Part shown: positions 1-6,361 of the stretch, one piece after another
Numbering within the stretch: position 1 is the stretch's first letter
Layout of the letters: the number at the start of each line of letters is the position of its first letter
Assembly (NCBI GenBank): GCA_007117275.1
Contig: SKGV01000081.1
Span: 1-6,930 of the forward strand
Source of the DNA: Methylophaga sp.
GTDB lineage: Bacteria; Pseudomonadota; Gammaproteobacteria; Nitrosococcales; Methylophagaceae
Direction of reading: 5' to 3'
DNA length: 6,930 nt
The notes under the pieces: model-generated
Database searches by the model: none
What the model saw: the letters and a program-made list of their open reading frames with translations, nothing else
Told to the model about the DNA's origin: nothing
Made by a program: the position numbers and the translations under genes

Positions 1-623
1 GCATCAATGGTGTTTTTCAGCGCAACAATCAATCCAAGACCGATAAAGGCGCCTGGCGGCAACATGGCCATGAGAAAACCGGGATAGTCTTGAAAAATGA
101 CGATCTGAAAACCGCGGGCGGCTTCGCCAAACATCAAATCAGCCTGACTGAGCAGGGTACCTTGACCGACCAGTTCACGCATGCCGCCCAGCAATACCAG
201 CACTGCCGTAAAGCCAATGCCCATCATAAATCCATCAACTAGTGAAGGCGCGACCGGATTACGTGATGCATAAGCTTCAGCGCGACCTATAATCGCGCAG
301 TTGGTGACGATCAGCGGAATGAAAATACCGAGAATAAGATACAGTTCATGAAACCATGCGCTCATCGACAGTTCGATGATAGTTACGATAGAAGCGATGA
401 CCATGACGAACACCGGCAAGCGCGCCTCATCAGGAATATGATGACGCAACAGTGAAATCAAGCCATTTGAAGCCACCAGCGTCAAAATAGTCGCCAAGCC
501 AAGCCCTAGTCCATTAATCATAGTATTGGTGACTGCCAGTAATGGACATAAGCCCAACAATTGCACCAGTGCTGGATTATTTTTCCAAAGACCTTCGTAG
601 CTGAGTTGTCGATAGACGCTCAT
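1..623 (-). CDS. rsxE: Ion-translocating oxidoreductase complex subunit E (RnfE/RsxE), 3' end cut by window edge
   Basis: Reading from ATG at 623 gives an open frame of 207 codons that runs off the left edge. E. coli RsxE has about 231 residues, so roughly the last 24 are missing. The protein begins MSVYRQLSYEGLWKNNPALV and is a polytopic inner-membrane protein of the NqrD/RnfE family, paralogous to RsxA. Two family motifs are clear: LLGLCPLLAVTN with Cys26 and IVTNCAIIGRAEA with Cys109. In known Rnf/Nqr structures the equivalent cysteines of the A and E subunits together hold an Fe-S cluster inside the membrane; that role here is inferred from homology. The start is supported by GGAG eight bases upstream, just after the rsxG stop, from which it is separated by 12 bases. 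It is the last rsx gene of the usual A-B-C-D-G-E order. In many gammaproteobacteria nth follows, but that lies outside this window. Confidence 0.96.
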   Translation of the reverse strand, partial: MSVYRQLSYEGLWKNNPALVQLLGLCPLLAVTNTMINGLGLGLATILTLVASNGLISLLRHHIPDEARLPVFVMVIASIVTIIELSMSAWFHELYLILGIFIPLIVTNCAIIGRAEAYASRNPVAPSLVDGFMMGIGFTAVLVLLGGMRELVGQGTLLSQADLMFGEAARGFQIVIFQDYPGFLMAMLPPGAFIGLGLIVALKNTID

Positions 624-635
624 CAAGTGGGCTCC

Positions 636-1277
636 TCATTGATCATATACGGACGGGATCATAAACAAGCGGTCACGATGTTCTTCAAAGTACACCAGTG
701 CTTGTTGAACTGCACTCACCACCGCTCGTGGCGTAATTGTTGCTCCAGTGAACTGATCAAAACTGCCGCCATCACGTTTGACTTTCCAGCGAAGGGCAGG
801 CGGATTTTGCAGAGATAAGCCTGAGAACTGCAAAATCCAGTCATCGCGTCGCTCGTCAATTTTGTCGCCAAGCCCGGGCGTTTCTCGATGGCTTATCACG
901 CGAACACCCGACACAGTGCCGTCATAGTAAATACCGACCAGCATGTGGATAGAACCACTATACCCATTGGGGGCAATCACATTCAAAACGGCGGCAACTG
1001 GTGTTTCATCGAGTCGAGCACGATACACCGTTGTGCTTTCTGTGGTGCCAAGTGCTGCGGTGGCTGGCAAGGTGAGTGTATCGGTCAAAATGTCGTTGTC
1101 AAAACTTTGTTCTGGCACCACTGCAGCGATAGCACGTAACGTCGCCTGACGCTGATTTTCATGGATCCGTTCACGCGTTTGTGTTTCCGTTAACGCAACC
1201 AGTACTGTGGCCGTGATAGCAAAAATCGCCAGCAGCAGTCCGACACGAATTGCCGGATTTTCGGGCAGTCGTATCAT
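636..1277 (-). CDS. rsxG: Ion-translocating oxidoreductase complex subunit G (RnfG/RsxG), covalent FMN carrier
   Basis: The product has 213 residues, close to the usual length of RsxG (206 in E. coli). It has one N-terminal membrane anchor (about residues 9-29, within RVGLLLAIFAITATVLVALT) followed by a periplasmic FMN-binding domain. Family motifs include GYSGSIHMLVGIYYDG (about 105-120), HRETPGLGDKI (130-140) and, near the C-terminus, FTGATITPRAVV. In this last motif Thr180 of TGAT is the expected site of phosphoester-linked FMN, by analogy with NqrC and RnfG. The motif is TGAT rather than SGAT; both occur in the family. The start codon directly follows the rsxD stop (TAAATG) and is preceded by GGAG within the end of rsxD, which suggests translational coupling. 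It passes electrons within the Rnf complex together with RsxD. Confidence 0.97.
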   Translation of the reverse strand: MIRLPENPAIRVGLLLAIFAITATVLVALTETQTRERIHENQRQATLRAIAAVVPEQSFDNDILTDTLTLPATAALGTTESTTVYRARLDETPVAAVLNVIAPNGYSGSIHMLVGIYYDGTVSGVRVISHRETPGLGDKIDERRDDWILQFSGLSLQNPPALRWKVKRDGGSFDQFTGATITPRAVVSAVQQALVYFEEHRDRLFMIPSVYDQ

Positions 1278-2306
1278 TTATCTGGCTCCATAAACACGCG
1301 GCTGGGTGTAGTAGTCAATCAACGGCACCAGCATGTTCATCAAAATGACTGCAAATGCCACACCATCTGGGTAGCCACCCCAAACCCGAATTACAAAGGT
1401 CAGTAAGCCAACGCCAGCACCGAAGATCAAACGTCCTTTGAGTGTGGTTGAACCCGACACTGGATCAGTGGCGATAAAAAACGCACCAATCATGGTGGCA
1501 CCACTGAACAGATGGAACATCGGCGTTCCGGTGAGATCAGGCGCTATCAGCTGAAAAATACTACTGATCACGAACAGCGCGCCGATCATGGCAACAGGCA
1601 CATGCCAACTGATAACGCGGATATAGATCAGGTAAATACCGCCAATGAGAAACCAGAAGTTCACCCATTCCCAGCCTTTACCGCCGAACATGCCAAACAG
1701 TGGCTGGTTCATAATGACTTCGGGTGTCCTGAGCTGACTGATTTGGGTTTTCATGGCATCAAGTGGTGTCGCACCCGACAGGGCATCGATTGACAGTGCA
1801 CCCGGTAAATTACCAGTGAACACGTAGGTGACAGCCATGATTAAATCAACGGGTTGTTGCGACATGCTGGCAACGGGTAACCATGTCGTCATTTCGACTG
1901 GAAATGACAGCAATAACAGTACATAGCCGACCATTGCCGGGTTGAACGGATTGTAGCCCAGCCCGCCGTATAGATGTTTGGCAAAGACAATTGCAAATAC
2001 CACCCCCACAGTGGTTAACCACCATGGCGCAAGTGGCGGAATTGCAAGGGCCAACAATACCGCGGTGACCACAGCACTTCCGTCACTCAGGAAGGGTTTG
2101 AGCGGGCGTTCCCTGATTTTCAGCATCAAGACTTCTGTTGCCAGAGCTACTGCAACAGCAAGTGTAATATTGACCAGCACGCCATAGCCGAAAAAATACA
2201 CCATGGCGACAATGGCAGGGACAAGGGCTAGCACTACCTGCATCATTTGCAAGGTGACGTGATTGGCGCCCGCCAGATAAGGTGGACTGAGTCGGAATAT
2301 CGACAT
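1278..2306 (-). CDS. rsxD: Ion-translocating oxidoreductase complex subunit D (RnfD/RsxD), membrane subunit with covalent FMN
   Basis: The 342-residue product matches the NqrB/RnfD family in length (352 in E. coli RsxD) and begins MSIFRLSPPYLAGANHVTLQ, with the typical SPH/SPP start. It is a polytopic membrane protein with hydrophobic spans in two groups, about residues 20-135 and 210-335. Between them is a loop containing IDALSGATPLDAMK. Thr180 of this SGAT motif is the expected covalent FMN attachment site. Other family signatures are KHLYGGLGYNPFNPAMVGY (110-128) and FSGATMIGAFFIATDPVSG (about 267-285). The start lies 5 bases after the rsxC stop, with a purine-rich GAGGAAAA site inside the end of rsxC. 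RsxD is thought to be central to ion translocation; this comes from the family, not from anything seen here. Confidence 0.97.
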   Translation of the reverse strand: MSIFRLSPPYLAGANHVTLQMMQVVLALVPAIVAMVYFFGYGVLVNITLAVAVALATEVLMLKIRERPLKPFLSDGSAVVTAVLLALAIPPLAPWWLTTVGVVFAIVFAKHLYGGLGYNPFNPAMVGYVLLLLSFPVEMTTWLPVASMSQQPVDLIMAVTYVFTGNLPGALSIDALSGATPLDAMKTQISQLRTPEVIMNQPLFGMFGGKGWEWVNFWFLIGGIYLIYIRVISWHVPVAMIGALFVISSIFQLIAPDLTGTPMFHLFSGATMIGAFFIATDPVSGSTTLKGRLIFGAGVGLLTFVIRVWGGYPDGVAFAVILMNMLVPLIDYYTQPRVYGAR

Positions 2307-2311
2307 CGTGA

Positions 2312-3847
2312 TTAGTTTTCCTCTTTGACAGCGGTGGTTTGGCTGGTCGACGCTGTCTCTGTATGTTCAGCTTTTTTCTGTGCCGCCTTACTTGCTGCCA
2401 GTGCTGCTTTGCGTTGTTTTTGGCGTTCTTCTTTTTCTTGGCGTTCACGTTCCAGCCGTGCCAGACGGTTTTCATGGCGTTCACGGGCGATGTCTGATTT
2501 TCGACGCTCACGTTCCTGATTCATAATTTCTGTTTTGGCAAAGCGGAAATATGACACCAGTGGAATTTTGCTCGGACAGACATAATCGCAACAGCCGCAT
2601 TCAATGCAGTCGAATAAATTGTATTCTTCGGTTTTATCGAATTCTTTTGACCGTGAATACCAATATATCTGTTGCGGCAAGAGGCTTGCCGGACAGGCAA
2701 CTGCACATTCACCACAACGAATGCAGGGCAGTGGCTGACTGGCGATTGCAACATCATCAACACCAGCCAAAATACAATTACTGGTTTTGGTGATGGGTAA
2801 ATCATCACCGGACAGGTTGTAACCCATCATGGGACCACCCATGATAAATGGTTCATCCGGCTGTCTCTTGGTTTCACAGAAATCAAGCAATTCACGAATC
2901 GGAGTGCCGAACAGGGTTTCAAAATTACCGGCATGAGTGACATCAGTGCCAGTGACGGTGACGATACGTGATATCAATGGTTCACCATATCGGATGGCAC
3001 GACCCACAGCATAGGCTGTCCCGGGGTTGTGGCAAACGATACCGATATCAATCGGCAGGCCCCCACTAGGCACTTGTTTTCCTGTGACGATCTGGATCAG
3101 CTGTTTCTCACCACCTGTTGGGTATTTGGTAGGAATAATCACAATGCGAGTGATTTCGTTCATCGTCTTGTTGGCTGTCAGGGCGAAGCGCATTGCCGAG
3201 ATTGACTCGGGTTTGTTGTCTTCAATTGCGATGATGCATTCTTTGGCTTGAAGCGCAAACATCATGATTTCGATGCCTTCGATGATGCCTGCAGCACGTT
3301 CACGCATAATCATGCCATCGCAGGTGATGTATGGCTCACACTCGGCGCCGTTAATCAGCAGTGTCTCAACGTGATGCTGAACACCCGGGTTGAGTTTGAT
3401 AAAGCTTGGAAAACCTGCGCCTCCCAAGCCTACAATGCCTGCCTCGCGAACACGTTGACGAATTTCATGTGAGGACAAACTGCGGAAATCCGCCACTGGC
3501 TTGCGTTCGATCCATCGGTCCTCACCATCGGTTTCGATCATCACACAGGGGGCGGTCAAGCCGGATGGATGTGGCACCTGATGGTCGGCGATAGCTTTGA
3601 TAACACCCGAAGTAGGGGCATGCAGGCACACCGACACATGACCCTCAGCCCGAGCAATTCTCTGCCCTTTCAGGACTTTTTCACCCACTTCAACGATGGG
3701 TACCGCCGCTTCACCGATATGTTGCTGCAGAGGGAGAATCAGACATTTGCTGATTGGCATTTTGCGAATCGGTGTTTGCGTAGAACGTTTTTTGTGGCCG
3801 GGCAGCTTCAGACCGCCCGGGAACGACCCCAGTTGCTGCTGTGTCAT
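2312..3847 (-). CDS. rsxC: Ion-translocating oxidoreductase complex subunit C (RnfC/RsxC), NADH/FMN and 4Fe-4S subunit with short C-terminal tail
   Basis: This 511-residue protein is the peripheral subunit that exchanges electrons with NAD(H). In order it shows an RnfC N-terminal barrel-sandwich region (about 1-115), a glycine-rich nucleotide/FMN loop GLGGAGFPSF (140-149) followed by INGAECEPYIT (165-175), an SLBB-like region, and two 4Fe-4S motifs. The first uses Cys375, 378, 381 and 385 (CIRCGECAVACP). The second uses Cys414, 417, 420 and 424 (CIECGCCDYVCP). Each motif ends in Cys-Pro, and the last cysteine of each presumably ligates the other cluster. From about residue 441 a highly charged Glu/Arg/Lys/Ala tail, probably coiled coil, runs to the end. 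It is far shorter than the repetitive tail of E. coli RsxC (about 740 residues in total). The ATG overlaps the rsxB stop as ATGA, and AGGAA lies 8 bases upstream, so translation is probably coupled to rsxB. Confidence 0.97.
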   Translation of the reverse strand: MTQQQLGSFPGGLKLPGHKKRSTQTPIRKMPISKCLILPLQQHIGEAAVPIVEVGEKVLKGQRIARAEGHVSVCLHAPTSGVIKAIADHQVPHPSGLTAPCVMIETDGEDRWIERKPVADFRSLSSHEIRQRVREAGIVGLGGAGFPSFIKLNPGVQHHVETLLINGAECEPYITCDGMIMRERAAGIIEGIEIMMFALQAKECIIAIEDNKPESISAMRFALTANKTMNEITRIVIIPTKYPTGGEKQLIQIVTGKQVPSGGLPIDIGIVCHNPGTAYAVGRAIRYGEPLISRIVTVTGTDVTHAGNFETLFGTPIRELLDFCETKRQPDEPFIMGGPMMGYNLSGDDLPITKTSNCILAGVDDVAIASQPLPCIRCGECAVACPASLLPQQIYWYSRSKEFDKTEEYNLFDCIECGCCDYVCPSKIPLVSYFRFAKTEIMNQERERRKSDIARERHENRLARLERERQEKEERQKQRKAALAASKAAQKKAEHTETASTSQTTAVKEEN

Positions 3848-4416
3848 GCGTGCTCTTCCTCAATTTTTTCCTGCAAGGTGGTATGTTCCGGATCCGGCCA
3901 GCGCCAGGTGGTAGGGCTGGGTGAGGTTCGAACCATGTCAATGCAGTCGACTGGGCAAGGTGCCACACATAGCTCACAACCGGTGCATTCATCGGCAATC
4001 ACCGTGTGCATATGTTTTGCAGCGCCAAGAATGGCATCAACAGGACACGCCTGAATGCACAATGTGCAACCAATGCAGCGGTCTTCATCAATGACAGCCA
4101 GCATTTTGGGTTTTTCTGTACCGACTTCCTCGTCTAGTGGTTTCGGTTCAACATCCAGTAAATCAGCCAGCGCAAGAATGGTGGCTTCCCCACCTGGTGG
4201 GCAGCGGTTGATGTCTGCTTCACCGGCTGCTATCGCTTCGGCATATGGACGGCAACCAGCATAGCTGCATTGACCGCATTGGGTTTGAGGCAGCAGTTTG
4301 TCGATTTGCTCGACAATCGGATCACCTTCGACTCTGAATTTCACTGACGCATAGCCGAGCAGTAGGCCGAAAATGAGCGCAAGCAGAGTCAGTGCGAGAA
4401 TAGCGGTCAACATCAT
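3844..4416 (-). CDS. rsxB: Ion-translocating oxidoreductase complex subunit B (RnfB/RsxB), multi-cluster ferredoxin subunit
   Basis: The 190-residue product is the electron-entry/exit ferredoxin of the complex (E. coli RsxB has 192 residues). A hydrophobic anchor (about 4-22) is followed by an Fe-S domain with Cys47, Cys50, Cys55 and Cys72 (CGQCSYAGC, then RCPPGG). A bacterial 2x4Fe-4S ferredoxin domain comes next: Cys114, 117, 120 and 124 (CIGCTLCIQACP) and Cys144, 147, 150 and 154 (CTGCELCVAPCP). A further cysteine, Cys158, follows in VDCID. The C-terminus is acidic and ends IEEEHA. The start is MM: the first ATG abuts the rsxA TAA stop (TAAATGATG) and the second is one codon later. AAGGTG lies just upstream, 5 bases from the first ATG and 8 from the second, so either could be used. 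The stop overlaps the rsxC start by four bases. Confidence 0.97.
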   Translation of the reverse strand: MMLTAILALTLLALIFGLLLGYASVKFRVEGDPIVEQIDKLLPQTQCGQCSYAGCRPYAEAIAAGEADINRCPPGGEATILALADLLDVEPKPLDEEVGTEKPKMLAVIDEDRCIGCTLCIQACPVDAILGAAKHMHTVIADECTGCELCVAPCPVDCIDMVRTSPSPTTWRWPDPEHTTLQEKIEEEHA

Positions 4417-4998
4417 TTACACCTTGACCAGTCCGGCAAAGCCCATGAATGCCATGGACATCAGCCCAGCCGTTACCAGTCCAATTGCAGCGCCTTGAAA
4501 GGGTACCGGAACATCTGCCGCAGCCAGACGTTCACGCATTGCCGCAAAGATGACGAGCACCATTGAAAAACCAATGGCGGCACCAAACCCATAGATGGCT
4601 GATTCAAGGAAGCCATGTTGCTCTTGCACATTCAGCAGAGCCACACCAAGCACGGCACAGTTGGTGGTGATTAGCGGCAGAAAAATACCCAACACCTGAT
4701 AAAGCATGGGGCTGGTTTTGTGGACCACCATTTCGGTGAATTGAACCACCACGGCGATGACAAAAATAAAGCTGATGGTTCTGAGAAACTCGATACCCAG
4801 GGGGCTCAACAGAAATTCATTGATGAGATAGCTGCTAATTGATGAGAGCGTCAGCACAAACGTGGTTGCCAGCGCCATGCCCATCGCGGTTTCCAGTTTG
4901 CGAGAAACACCCATGAACGGACACAAGCCTAGGAACTTTACCAGAACGATATTGTTCACCAGGATAGTGCTGATCAGAATCAGGGCGTAGTCTGTCAT
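4417..4998 (-). CDS. rsxA: Ion-translocating oxidoreductase complex subunit A (RnfA/RsxA), membrane core
   Basis: At 193 residues this has the same length as E. coli RsxA and starts with the family sequence MTDYALILISTILVNNIVLV. It is an integral membrane protein with about six hydrophobic spans and no soluble domain. The conserved LGLCPFMGVS (Cys26) and TTNCAVLGVALL (Cys114) match the RsxE motifs at nearly the same positions. In solved Nqr/Rnf complexes such cysteines from the two paralogues bind an intramembrane Fe-S cluster; this is inferred here. It is the first gene of the operon. The start is supported by AGGT at 8 bases (AGGTTATTGAATG). A 202-base gap upstream contains a good -10 box, so the operon very likely has its own promoter and does not depend on aroG transcription. 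Confidence 0.97.
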   Translation of the reverse strand: MTDYALILISTILVNNIVLVKFLGLCPFMGVSRKLETAMGMALATTFVLTLSSISSYLINEFLLSPLGIEFLRTISFIFVIAVVVQFTEMVVHKTSPMLYQVLGIFLPLITTNCAVLGVALLNVQEQHGFLESAIYGFGAAIGFSMVLVIFAAMRERLAAADVPVPFQGAAIGLVTAGLMSMAFMGFAGLVKV

Positions 4999-5075
4999 TC
5001 AATAACCTACGGTTTTTATCAGGAATTTATTTTGGTTAAAGGTCGGCGTAACCTCGGCCGAAGCTCTAATGCGTA

Positions 5076-5104
5076 ATTATAGCTCAACAAAGGCGCTTAA
5101 GTAA
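5076..5104 (-). promoter_or_regulatory. Candidate sigma70 promoter of the rsxABCDGE operon
   Basis: On the minus strand an exact TATAAT lies at 5081-5076. Seventeen bases upstream is TTACTT (5104-5099), which matches only the TT of the TTGACA consensus, so the -35 is weak. This would suit a promoter helped by an activator. Transcription would start near 5069 and leave a leader of about 70 bases before the rsxA ATG at 4998. The leader contains a small possible stem (TCGGC/GCCGA, 5043-5061, 9-base loop) of unknown meaning. I saw no FNR-like TTGAT-N4-ATCAA site. Confidence 0.55.
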
Positions 5105-5149
5105 GTGACTGTGCGCTTTGAAAGTTTTTGCCAAAGGTTGAAAGCGCTT
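5093..5149. repeat. Three GCGCTT boxes and a 7-bp inverted repeat upstream of rsxA
   Basis: GCGCTT occurs on the plus strand at 5093-5098, 5113-5118 and 5144-5149, all in the same orientation. The start-to-start spacings are 20 and 31 bases, close to two and three helical turns. The last copy lies in the 8-bp palindrome AAGCGCTT (5142-5149). Its wider context TGAAAGCGCTTATC (5139-5152) resembles a LacI-family operator with one degenerate half. GCGCTTT (5113-5119) and AAAGCGC (5141-5147) also form an inverted repeat with 21 bases between the arms. The first box lies in the spacer of the candidate rsx promoter and the other two lie upstream of its -35. Function is not shown; a regulator-binding role is inference. 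Confidence 0.4.
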
Positions 5150-5178
5150 ATCCAAGGTGATTGGACTGAGGCTTAGAG

Positions 5179-5219
5179 AAAAATATCCCAATGCGGGCAC
5201 TCAAAGGTTCGTTTTGAGT
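5179..5219 (-). terminator. Weak terminator candidate at the end of aroG
   Basis: A perfect 7-bp inverted repeat, ACTCAAA (5199-5205) and TTTGAGT (5213-5219) with a 7-base loop, spans the aroG stop codon. On the minus strand it is followed by a short CCCG-CAT-TGGG stem and then a run of five T (5183-5179). The T-run lies 15 bases beyond the larger stem, so this is not a classical terminator. It could act as a 3'-end stabiliser or a partial terminator before the separate rsx promoter. Confidence 0.35.
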
Positions 5220-6265
5220 CTTCGGCTACGAACGGTAGAGGCCAGTTCGTTTAGCAACACGTGAGTGTTGTCCCAAGCCATGCAGGCATCGGTGATGCTT
5301 TGTCCGTAAACCAGAGGCTTGCCTGCTTCTGCATTTTGTCGGCCGGCAACCAGATGGCTTTCCAGCATAACCCCGATAATACGGGTTTCACCCTCACCGA
5401 TTTGACGTGCCACAGCGCGGCAAACATCTTCCTGTTGCAGATGATTTTTGCCGCTGTTGGCGTGACTGCAATCAACCATAATGCGCACAGACTGACCGCT
5501 CCGTCCAATGACTTCGGCGGCTTCGTTGATGCTCTCCATATCGTAATTCGGTGTCCTGCCACCACGGAGAATCACATGGCAGTCATCGTTGCCTTTGGTT
5601 GAAAAGATAGCCGAATGTCCCGCCTTGGTCAGCGACATGAAATGGTGTGGCTTGGAAGCCGACAGACACGCATCAACAGCGATTTGCAGACCGCCATCGG
5701 TTGCGTTCTTGAATCCGACCGGGCATGACAGACCAGAAGCCAGCTCTCGATGCGCCTGACTTTCAGTAGTTCTGGCACCAATCGCACCCCAGGAAATCAG
5801 GTCTGATATGTATTGAGGACTGATCAAATCCAGATATTCGGTGCCTGAAGGAATACCCATCTCGGCCAGATCCAGCAACAATCGACGTGCAATGTGCAGA
5901 CCATCATTGATTTTGAAACTTCCATCGAGATAAGGGTCATTGATCAGACCTTTCCAGCCCACCACAGATCGCGGTTTTTCAAAATACACTCTCATGATGA
6001 TGCGTAAATCATGCTTGAGCGATTCCATGACCGGTTTGAGTCGGTTGGCATATTCACGCGCTGCTTTAGGGTCATGTATGGAACAAGGACCGACAATCAC
6101 GACCAGTCGATCATCGCGATGATGCAGGATCTCCTTGATTTCATGGCGAGCATTGAACACGGTTTCAGAGGCCTTATCAGTGATTGGCAGTTCCTCATGT
6201 AACTGTGCGGGAGGAATGACTTCTTGTATGCCAGTGATCCGCAGATCATCAGTGCTGTAACGCAT
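5201..6265 (-). CDS. aroG: 3-deoxy-7-phosphoheptulonate (DAHP) synthase, class I, AroG-like
   Basis: This 354-residue cytosolic enzyme condenses phosphoenolpyruvate with erythrose 4-phosphate to DAHP, the first step toward chorismate and the aromatic amino acids. It aligns with my recollection of E. coli AroG (350 residues) with no gap across the catalytic part, so the known residues fall at identical numbers. Metal ligands are Cys61 (in GPCSIHDP), His268 (in DCSHANS), Glu302 and Asp326. Phosphate and PEP contacts are Arg92, Lys97, Arg165, Lys186 and Arg234. Residues linked to phenylalanine inhibition in AroG (Asp146, Pro150, Ser180) are also present, and GLSCPVGFKN is the AroG form rather than the AroF form GLSMPVGFKN. 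A phenylalanine-sensitive isoenzyme is therefore likely but not proven. The start MRYSTDDLRI matches the AroG start, with GGAA 5 bases upstream. It lies 96 bases after the phosphatase gene and 202 bases before rsxA. Confidence 0.95.
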   Translation of the reverse strand: MRYSTDDLRITGIQEVIPPAQLHEELPITDKASETVFNARHEIKEILHHRDDRLVVIVGPCSIHDPKAAREYANRLKPVMESLKHDLRIIMRVYFEKPRSVVGWKGLINDPYLDGSFKINDGLHIARRLLLDLAEMGIPSGTEYLDLISPQYISDLISWGAIGARTTESQAHRELASGLSCPVGFKNATDGGLQIAVDACLSASKPHHFMSLTKAGHSAIFSTKGNDDCHVILRGGRTPNYDMESINEAAEVIGRSGQSVRIMVDCSHANSGKNHLQQEDVCRAVARQIGEGETRIIGVMLESHLVAGRQNAEAGKPLVYGQSITDACMAWDNTHVLLNELASTVRSRRLKTNL

Positions 6266-6305
6266 AACCGTTCCAATTATCGATATCGAATGAAAAACAA
6301 CCCAT
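6249..6305 (-). CDS. Possible 18-residue leader peptide overlapping the aroG start (speculative)
   Basis: A short open frame starts at the ATG at 6305-6303, ends in TGA at 6251-6249 and would encode MGCFSFDIDNWNGYALQH. It has a fair ribosome binding site, AAGG seven bases before the ATG. It overlaps the first 17 bases of aroG in another frame, so its translation could couple to or interfere with aroG. Four of the 18 residues are aromatic (two Phe, one Trp, one Tyr), which is suggestive next to a DAHP synthase. However, they are not clustered as in classical attenuation leaders, and an ORF this short can occur by chance. Confidence 0.2.
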   Translation of the reverse strand: MGCFSFDIDNWNGYALQH

Positions 6306-6330
6306 TAGTTTACCTTGTTGAAACAGTGGG
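6292..6330 (-). terminator. Imperfect hairpin plus T-run between the phosphatase gene and aroG: terminator or attenuator candidate
   Basis: On the minus strand CCCA..GTTT pairs with AAAC..TGGG (6330-6301) around a 9-base loop. The stem has one mismatch and one bulge. It is followed at once by TTGTTTTTC (6300-6292). This is the layout of a modest rho-independent terminator and would end transcripts coming from the phosphatase gene. The loop carries the AAGG and the 3' arm carries the ATG of the possible leader ORF, so an attenuator or translational switch for aroG is an alternative. The rest of the gap (6266-6361) shows no convincing -10/-35 pair and no TyrR-like TGTAAA-N6-TTTACA box. Confidence 0.4.
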
Positions 6331-6361
6331 CGCTATGACTGAGAGTGGGGCCTGGTTGAGC

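Noticed and set aside
2083..2511. 142-codon minus-strand frame across the rsxC tail and rsxD start
   Set aside because: It is a frame-shifted reading of the Lys/Arg/Glu-rich rsxC tail and the beginning of rsxD; the in-frame products of both genes are intact.
3569..4054. 161-codon plus-strand open frame across the rsxC start and rsxB
   Set aside because: It is antisense to two strongly conserved genes, has no recognisable motif, and has cysteine- and histidine-rich composition typical of a shadow frame.
1..4998. Frameshifts, fusions or a missing subunit in the rnf operon
   Set aside because: All frames are intact, key cysteines and FMN threonines are present, and junctions are normal; only rsxE is cut, by the window edge.
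5261..5602. 113-codon plus-strand open frame inside aroG
   Set aside because: It is antisense to the conserved catalytic half of DAHP synthase and shows no independent features.
6280..6289. Perfect 10-bp palindrome TCGATATCGA upstream of aroG as an operator
   Set aside because: It is short, has a single copy and matches no operator I know; palindromes of this size are common by chance.
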